DNA of 64,000 bases, taken from contig OZ244811.1 of NCBI GenBank assembly GCA_965220105.1, positions 1,674,001 through 1,738,000 on the forward strand. Direction: 5' to 3'. The notes beneath the pieces are model-generated. The model was not told the DNA's origin and did no database searches. It saw nothing but the letters and a program-made list of their open reading frames with translations. Within the stretch, counting starts at the first letter, position 1. Every line of letters starts with the position of its first letter. This document shows positions 59,245 through 64,000 of this stretch, piece by piece. Source of the DNA: Bin87 sp965220105 (lineage in GTDB: Bacteria; Chloroflexota; Dehalococcoidia; Lucifugimonadales; UBA3495). Both the position numbers and the translations under genes were made by a program.

Positions 59245-59919
59245 TTAACGCGCCGGCGGGTTATCCGGCAGCGGCAGACCGGCGGCCGCCAGCGTCGCCC
59301 GATACTGCTCCGGAGTGTTGACGTCCCACAGCAGCTCAACGGCACCCAACTCAACACGCTGCGTGGCGGCCTGATGCTGCTGCGTGACCGCCCGCATCCC
59401 CTGGGTCGCCTCGTCGATCTCCAGCAATTCCGGTAACAGGCTCCTGCTGAGGACGTTGGGGTGTCCACCCTTGCCCCGGCAGGTCGGAATGGTAATCACG
59501 GCGCCATCGGCAGACCGGTGAGCATCCAGGACACGCCGGATGATGCCGGCGCTGCGAGGTTGGTCCACGTTCAGCATCAGTATCGTTCCCGATTGCGCCG
59601 CGCTGCCGCCGATGGCCTGCAGGCCCGCCTTGATGGACGTCGTCTTGCCGGAGGCGAAATCGGGGTTGTGCGCGCAATGGACGGCGCCCGCCTGATACAC
59701 CTCCCGGTTCGCGCCGATGCGGGCCTGCAATTCGTCGCCGCGATGGCCCAATACCACCACCACCTCATCGGCGCCGGCTTCGCGCAGGGCCACAATCTGG
59801 TGGATAATGAGGGGGCGTCCGCCCCAGTCAAGCAGGGCCTTCAGCGTCCCCATTCGACGGGACACGCCCGCCGCCAGCAGGATGGCCGACGTGAAGCCGC
59901 CGGCCTGCTCGGTCTCATC
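59245..59919 (-). CDS. MobA/MocA-like nucleotidyltransferase
   Basis: 224 residues from ATG 59919; a start at 59937 adds six. Nucleotide-sugar-type fold: ILLAAGVSRRMGTLKALLDW (LAAGxSxRMG), RPLIIHQIVALREAGADEVV, ILMLNVDQPRSAGIIRRVLD (divergent DxP motif), PTCRGKGGHPNVLSRSLLP. This is the CTP- or GTP-transferase family that makes MCD or MGD forms of Mo cofactor. The XdhC gene 57 bp upstream supports Mo-enzyme maturation, although XdhC-MocA pairs usually serve hydroxylases such as CO or xanthine dehydrogenase. Confidence 0.88.
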   Translation of the reverse strand, partial: DETEQAGGFTSAILLAAGVSRRMGTLKALLDWGGRPLIIHQIVALREAGADEVVVVLGHRGDELQARIGANREVYQAGAVHCAHNPDFASGKTTSIKAGLQAIGGSAAQSGTILMLNVDQPRSAGIIRRVLDAHRSADGAVITIPTCRGKGGHPNVLSRSLLPELLEIDEATQGMRAVTQQHQAATQRVELGAVELLWDVNTPEQYRATLAAAGLPLPDNPPAR

Positions 59920-59976
59920 CATTTGCCTTGCTTGCACCGTGGCGGCGGCGGCCCGGAATCTGACGGACGCAGCGGG

Positions 59977-61113
59977 TTAATCGGCCGGCATCCCCATCGC
60001 GCGGTTGGCCCGGCGTTCGGCCCTTTCCAGGTACCAGTCGTCCATCGTCATTGGGCTGCCCTTGCCACCACGTCGCGCCATGATGACCTCGGCCATGATG
60101 CTGACGGCCAGTTCTTCCGGCTCCAACGCCCCGATGTCCAGCCCAATGGGCGACTTCACTTCGGCCAGGCGCTCCCGCGGGATGCCATCCTGCAACAGCC
60201 GCTGGTAAATCATCAACGTCTTGCGGCGGCTGCCCAGCAGTCCGACATAGCGGGCGCGGGAGGTAAGCGCCGACTCCAGGGCCACGTCGTCAAACCAGTG
60301 ACCTCGCGTCGCCACCACCACAAAGCTGTTGACGTTGATGTCCAGATGGGTCGCCCAGTCGGTATAGGGCGTAACGATGGTCTCTTCAGCGTAGGGGAAC
60401 CGTTCGGGGTTGGAGAAATCCGGCCGGTCGTCCACGATGTAGACCCGGTAGCCCAGGCGATGGGCCAGGTCCGCCGTGGCCTTGCCCACGTGGCCGCCGC
60501 CCACCATCACCAGCGTCGGCGGCGTGGTGAATCCTTCCACGAAGAGCTCGGTCTTGTCGTCGATGCTCACCGCTTCGTTGGCGCCCACCGCAGCGACCCG
60601 GGAAGCAACCTCCAGGGCCAGCTCATCAAGGGCAGACGTCCCGATGCCGCCGGCCACCGATCCGTCGGAGCGCAGCAGCAGCTTGGCGCCTAGTTCTGCA
60701 GTGTCGCCATCGGACCTGACCACGGTAGCCAGGGCGGCCGGCTCAGCGCCGTCGTAGGCGCCCAGCAGCTCGTGGCCAATGTCCGAGAAGTCGTCCGGTT
60801 CCCGGAAGGGTTCCAGGTAGAAGTACATCGTGCCGCCGCAGACCAAGCCGTCCCGCGCGGCGATATCCTCGTTGAGGTAGTAGTCCTTGAACTCGGGGCC
60901 GCCCTGGTTCCGCAGAATCTCCTGCGCGGCGAACCAGATGTCGCCTTCCACGCAACCGCCGCCCAGAGTGCCCACGGCGGTGCCGTCCTGGCGCACCAGC
61001 AGCATCGCGCCCGACTTCTGGGGCGTTGATCCCTTGGTGCGGACGACCGTCGCCAACACGCACGGGTTGCCCGAATCTACCTGATTGACCGCTTCCTGGA
61101 TTACTTCACGCAC
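59977..61113 (-). CDS. XdhC/CoxF-family molybdoenzyme maturation protein
   Basis: 378 residues from GTG 61113 (AGGTG upstream); the longer frame to 61179 begins TTG. Two N-terminal XdhC/CoxI modules (VLATVVRTKGSTPQKSGAML, TLGGGCVEGDIWFAAQEILR, GLVCGGTMYFYLEPF) and a C-terminal Rossmann domain (TLVMVGGGHVGKATADLAHR, RYVGLLGSRRKTLMIYQRLL, SPIGLDIGALEPEELAVSIM). XdhC binds Mo cofactor and helps install the sulfido ligand. No Mo hydroxylase subunits are in this window. Confidence 0.92.
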   Translation of the reverse strand: MREVIQEAVNQVDSGNPCVLATVVRTKGSTPQKSGAMLLVRQDGTAVGTLGGGCVEGDIWFAAQEILRNQGGPEFKDYYLNEDIAARDGLVCGGTMYFYLEPFREPDDFSDIGHELLGAYDGAEPAALATVVRSDGDTAELGAKLLLRSDGSVAGGIGTSALDELALEVASRVAAVGANEAVSIDDKTELFVEGFTTPPTLVMVGGGHVGKATADLAHRLGYRVYIVDDRPDFSNPERFPYAEETIVTPYTDWATHLDINVNSFVVVATRGHWFDDVALESALTSRARYVGLLGSRRKTLMIYQRLLQDGIPRERLAEVKSPIGLDIGALEPEELAVSIMAEVIMARRGGKGSPMTMDDWYLERAERRANRAMGMPAD

Positions 61114-61318
61114 GCCGTCACCTGCCTGAATGCCGCCACCGACGAATACCTTACCGATACCTGGCCGTCGTCTCTGCAAACGGTTTCGTCGGCCCTTGAG
61201 TTACTATCCCGATTATACTCTCCAATCTACACCCATACCAACAACCCCCGCGACTGGCCCAGCGTCATTCGGCTGCCCACTTGGGTAAACCCCAGCTCAT
61301 CCTGAGCTTGTCGAAGGA

Positions 61319-62089
61319 TCACCCTTTGCACAGGCAAGCGGGTCGTGGAGGAGGCTTACGATGTCGCCCGGTAACCCGTCGCAGTTCATGCCGTGGCGCG
61401 CTACAATGCGTTCTTCCCGCGCGCATACCTCTGCCCGGCGGGATGTCAACTAGACCCGACGCACCGGCATTCGCCAGTCCCGGCAGAAAAGCGCGCCGCA
61501 GCGCCGTTTGCGTGGTCATTTCCAGCGGCGCCAGGAGCGGATCACTGCGTGTTAGCACAAAACGGGCTGAGTCCACATCCAGCTGGACGTTGTAGTCCTC
61601 CGCGTTAGACCATCGTGGAAACCCTGGGTACGGCCCTCTTATGCAGCCGCCCGTCAGGATCAGATTCGCGTCGGCAAGGCTCCCCGAGTGCGCATGTTCG
61701 ACCAGCGCCAGGTTTGAATATGGTCCGGTACCCGCGATGACAGCGCCTTTAGCGATGCTGGCCCCAATCGGCTCTGCTGCGTCTTCGGGAGGACCGACCA
61801 CCGGTTGGACGGGTTCTGGCCAATCGTCCGACTCCGGAGGATAACCGGATCTATAGCGAAACTGGCCAGACGAAACGTCAACACCAGCGGCTAGCGAAAT
61901 GCTCTCGCGTCTTTCCAACTCCAGCACGCACCGAACATAACCGGCCCGCCGGCCCTTGTGGACGGCGACAGTTGTGATGCCAGCAATTTCCACACCTGGC
62001 GCACGCAACAAGAGCGCCAACGCGCACAGGTCGTCAATGTCACCGCCGATGTCCGTATCAAGGAGAATCCGCCCATTAAGGGTCGGGAC
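61319..62089 (-). pseudogene. nucleoside hydrolase (IUNH) remnant fused to IS debris
   Basis: GRILLDTDIGGDIDDLCALA is the Ca-binding DTDxGxDxDD signature, followed by GVEIAGITTVAVHKGRRAGY and ANLILTGGCIRGPYPGF, then NAEDYNVQLDVDSARFVLTR. The frame upstream of ~62089 is a fragment of an IS21 transposase, and no proper start codon is present; the C-terminal third of the fold is missing, ending in unrelated residues. The gene is thus broken at both ends. The intact enzyme would hydrolyse nucleosides to base and ribose. Confidence 0.75.
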
Positions 62090-62199
62090 ACTCCGGGCGC
62101 CATGTTTGGCGCTTTGGGCGCAAATTGCCTTACCGGTAGGGCGGTTTCGTGAGGTCGTGTGGCAAACCTGCGGCACGGCGCGATTGCCTGGAGGCTGCT

Positions 62200-62720
62200 T
62201 TAAGGTAATTGTGGACTCCGCGCGGCCGTGGCCGCGGCTGCGCTTCACCTCGTGGGTGGCAGCCGAGGTGTTGTCGCTGTGCAGCACTTGGGGGACGCCG
62301 CCCAGGGTCCAGAGGGCCTTCTGCGGACCCTGCTGCAAGGCCAGGAAGGTCTCTCACCGGCGGCCACCTCGGCGTAACGCCACCCCGAGTGGCTGAGTAT
62401 CAGCTCGAACAGCAGATGCCGGTAGGGCTGGCCGGCGATGGTCACCTTGAGTTCCCCGCAGTGGGTGAAGTCAATCTGGGCTTCCCGATCCGGCGGATGC
62501 TCCTGGGGAAAGTACGCCTCCCGCTCCGGATCGTGCGGCGCCCGCCTCGTGAGCCTGTCGAACGGCCTGCAATCGTCGCTGCAGGGTCCGCAACTGGGCG
62601 TCGCTGAAACGGCCGGTATACTGCTCCGCCAGCCACTCGATAATTGTCGTTGCCATCAGCTTGCCCGCCTGGTTGCCCCGCAGCAGCGGCTCAATCTGAA
62701 TCCTCCCACGCCCCGTTGAA
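62200..62720 (-). pseudogene. degenerate IS21-family IstA transposase
   Basis: Pieces in different frames read in order: IEPLLRGNQAGKLMATTIIE, WLAEQYTGRFSDAQLRTLQR, then FPQEHPPDREAQIDFTHCGE, LKVTIAGQPYRHLLFELILS, then LALQQGPQKALWTLGGVPQV, LHSDNTSAATHEVKRSRG. At least two or three frameshifts separate them. DFTHCGEL and HSDNTSAA are IstA core motifs. Both ends and the IstB gene are missing. Confidence 0.78.
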
Positions 62721-62964
62721 GGTGTGGGGCCGAGTGCGCCATCGGCGCTCCTGATTTATCTCCGACGGCAACGGGCGACTCTGCCACTTCCGTGCCGAAC
62801 GCACGCTCATACCGGTCTAGGCGGCCGCCGTTACCTGGGTTTTTCCTTCTATTCGTCTCTGCCTCAACAATGCGACTTGTCGGTCTGTGATCAATCTGGC
62901 GCCTCCGTACCGGATGACGTATCCACAACGACCGGCAAAAATAGTCGTCGCAGGAGGCAAGACT

Positions 62965-63500
62965 AATTGTCGTTAATCAAGTACTGCCGGTCCATCTCCC
63001 GCATCAAGGCCAAGTCCTCGCCGGAGGCTTCCCTGGCCGATAGTACAGGCTGGAACGGGCCATTTCCAGCAGGGCGCACTGCCGCGCTATCGACAACGCC
63101 AGGTGCTCCCGGTCCACCATCCCCCGCCGCTGGGCCAGGCTCAAGGACTGAACCTCCCCGAGAAGAAATCCCGCTCCACCTTCAGCGGTCCGATTTCTTG
63201 GTACAATCGGGCGGTCAGCGCGGGGTCGCTACTGGCCTGCTGCTCTTGCCCGTTGCTGAACACGCCGGCGGCTCCCACGGTCAGGGCTTGCTTCCAGGCC
63301 TGAATCTGGCTGGGGTGGACCCGGTACCGGGCCGCCAGTTGGGCCACCGCCTCCTCCCCCTTCACCGCCTCCAGGGCCACCTGGGCCTTGAAAGTCGGGC
63401 TGTGCTTCCTCCGTTGTTTCGACATTTCCCACTCCTTCTCGACAGCGACAGCTGCCTTCAGTTCAAGAGCAGGACTCTCGCTTAGCTACCAGTCCAGTTT
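62965..63500 (-). mobile_element. truncated IS3-family element
   Basis: OrfA (63141-63425) plus the 5' part of OrfB: MVDREHLALSIARQCALLEM then ARSSLYYRPG, a frameshift, and LALMREMDRQYLIND to 62968, where it abuts the IS21 remnant. A probable end is near 63500 (TGGACTGGTAG on the minus strand) where the hsdR frame begins. Confidence 0.75.
63141..63425 (-). CDS. IS3-family transposase OrfA (probably altered 3' end)
   Basis: 94 residues: SKQRRKHSPTFKAQVALEAV, KGEEAVAQLAARYRVHPSQI (HTH), QAWKQALTVGAAGVFSNGQE, YQEIGPLKVERDFFSG (leucine-zipper part). The last residues (RFSP) depart from the usual RDFLAERS ending, so the frame breaks near the OrfA-OrfB junction. Non-functional because OrfB is truncated. 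Confidence 0.85.
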   Translation of the reverse strand: MSKQRRKHSPTFKAQVALEAVKGEEAVAQLAARYRVHPSQIQAWKQALTVGAAGVFSNGQEQQASSDPALTARLYQEIGPLKVERDFFSGRFSP

Positions 63501-63502
63501 CC

Positions 63503-64000
63503 CGGGTCCGCGTCAGTCCGCGCCAGATTGACCTGTTCTTCGGCACCCCGTCCCCCGGGAACGAGCAGGCCAGGAAACCGTACGCCGACAACCGCTTTAC
63601 CGTGACGCGCCAGCTGCGCTACAGCAACGACAACACCCAGTTGACCTTGGATTTGGGACTTGTCATTAACAGCCTGCCCATCATCACCTTCAAGCTGAAG
63701 AACAGCCTCACCAAGCAGACGGTGGACGGCCCCATCAACCAGTACAAGGAGCGTCACAACCCCCGGGAGCCGCTGTTCGAGATGGAGCGGTGCCTGGCCC
63801 ACTTCGCGGTGGATGACCACGAAGATTGGTTCTGCATCCGCCGGCGGGGCAAGCGGTCCTGGTTCCTCCCTTTTAACCTGGAGCATATCGACGGGCGCGG
63901 CAACCCGCCCAATCTCAACAGCCTCAAGACCGATTACCTGTGGAAGCGGGTACTCGCCCGGGATAGCCTGACCGACATCATCGAGAACTACGCCCAGATC
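63503..64000 (+). pseudogene. hsdR: HsdR N-terminal fragment (type I restriction subunit R), both ends missing here
   Basis: The frame in phase with ATT 63527 reads RQLRYSNDNTQLTLDLGLVI, NSLPIITFKLKNSLTKQTVD, PINQYKERHNPREPLFEMER, CLAHFAVDDHEDWFCIRRRG, FLPFNLEHIDGRGNPPN, TDYLWKRVLARDSLTDIIEN. This is the HSDR_N nuclease domain. The usual E-x-K of ELKN is FKLKN, so the catalytic Glu is changed to Lys. The 5' end is cut by the IS3 remnant; the 3' side runs off the window, so whether the motor domain survives is unknown. Confidence 0.8.

Overview
The window is GC-rich, densely coded bacterial chromosomal DNA with frequent GTG and TTG starts. It holds no rRNA or taxonomic marker, so the lineage is inferred. 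Five luciferase-like flavin/F420 oxidoreductases, three SDR dehydrogenases, a MmgE/PrpD protein, a thiolase with its DUF35 partner, a DUF1800/DUF1501/NHL trio and a Bacillus/Actinobacteria-type LexA box fit a catabolically broad SAR202- or Dehalococcoidia-like Chloroflexota. That assignment is moderate to weak.

Left part (1-14 kb): a truncated DnaJ-class gene and an Hsp20 gene diverge from two face-to-face sigma70-type promoters. Then come tRNA-Asn, an Ada-type zinc-domain remnant cut by a complete 861-bp IS5-family element with a TTA target duplication, and a catabolic group (luciferase-like oxidoreductase, HpaB-type monooxygenase, VOC protein, cupin). Next is a DNA-repair island: a YedK/HMCES-type SRAP gene, the toxin-antitoxin modules MntA-HepT and HicAB, and an imuB-dnaE2 mutagenesis operon whose promoter carries a LexA box inside its -35/-10 spacer. 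A duplicated SRAP 5' end and a duplicated piece of the imuB promoter show how the toxin-antitoxin modules came to lie between them.

Middle part (14-44 kb): metabolic genes (lactonase, DUF35-thiolase pair, small-subunit/amidase pair, SDRs, aminotransferase, PrpD, carboxymuconolactone decarboxylase-like, HbpS-like), typA, a YihY membrane protein, VapC with its antitoxin, an HPP membrane protein split by an in-frame TGA, and the DUF1800-DUF1501-NHL operon. Palindromic and MITE-like repeats lie between genes.

Right part (44-64 kb): MoaB/MogA, HIT, crotonase, hydrolase, Uma2 and oxidoreductase genes lead to two tandem PaREP1/HEPN-like genes and a selenoprotein gene, in which a TGA replaces the first Cys of a thioredoxin-like CPYC motif and is followed by a hairpin fitting the bacterial SECIS rules. 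A formate dehydrogenase alpha subunit follows; it is the Cys form and carries a 50-residue insert made from a palindromic repeat. XdhC and a MobA-like nucleotidyltransferase complete a molybdenum-cofactor theme. A free-standing structured RNA with its own promoter and terminator lies at 57.5-57.84 kb. A MarR-isochorismatase operon has a double palindromic operator. The last 2.7 kb is a graveyard: a nucleoside hydrolase remnant, broken IS21 and IS3 elements, and an hsdR fragment running off the end.
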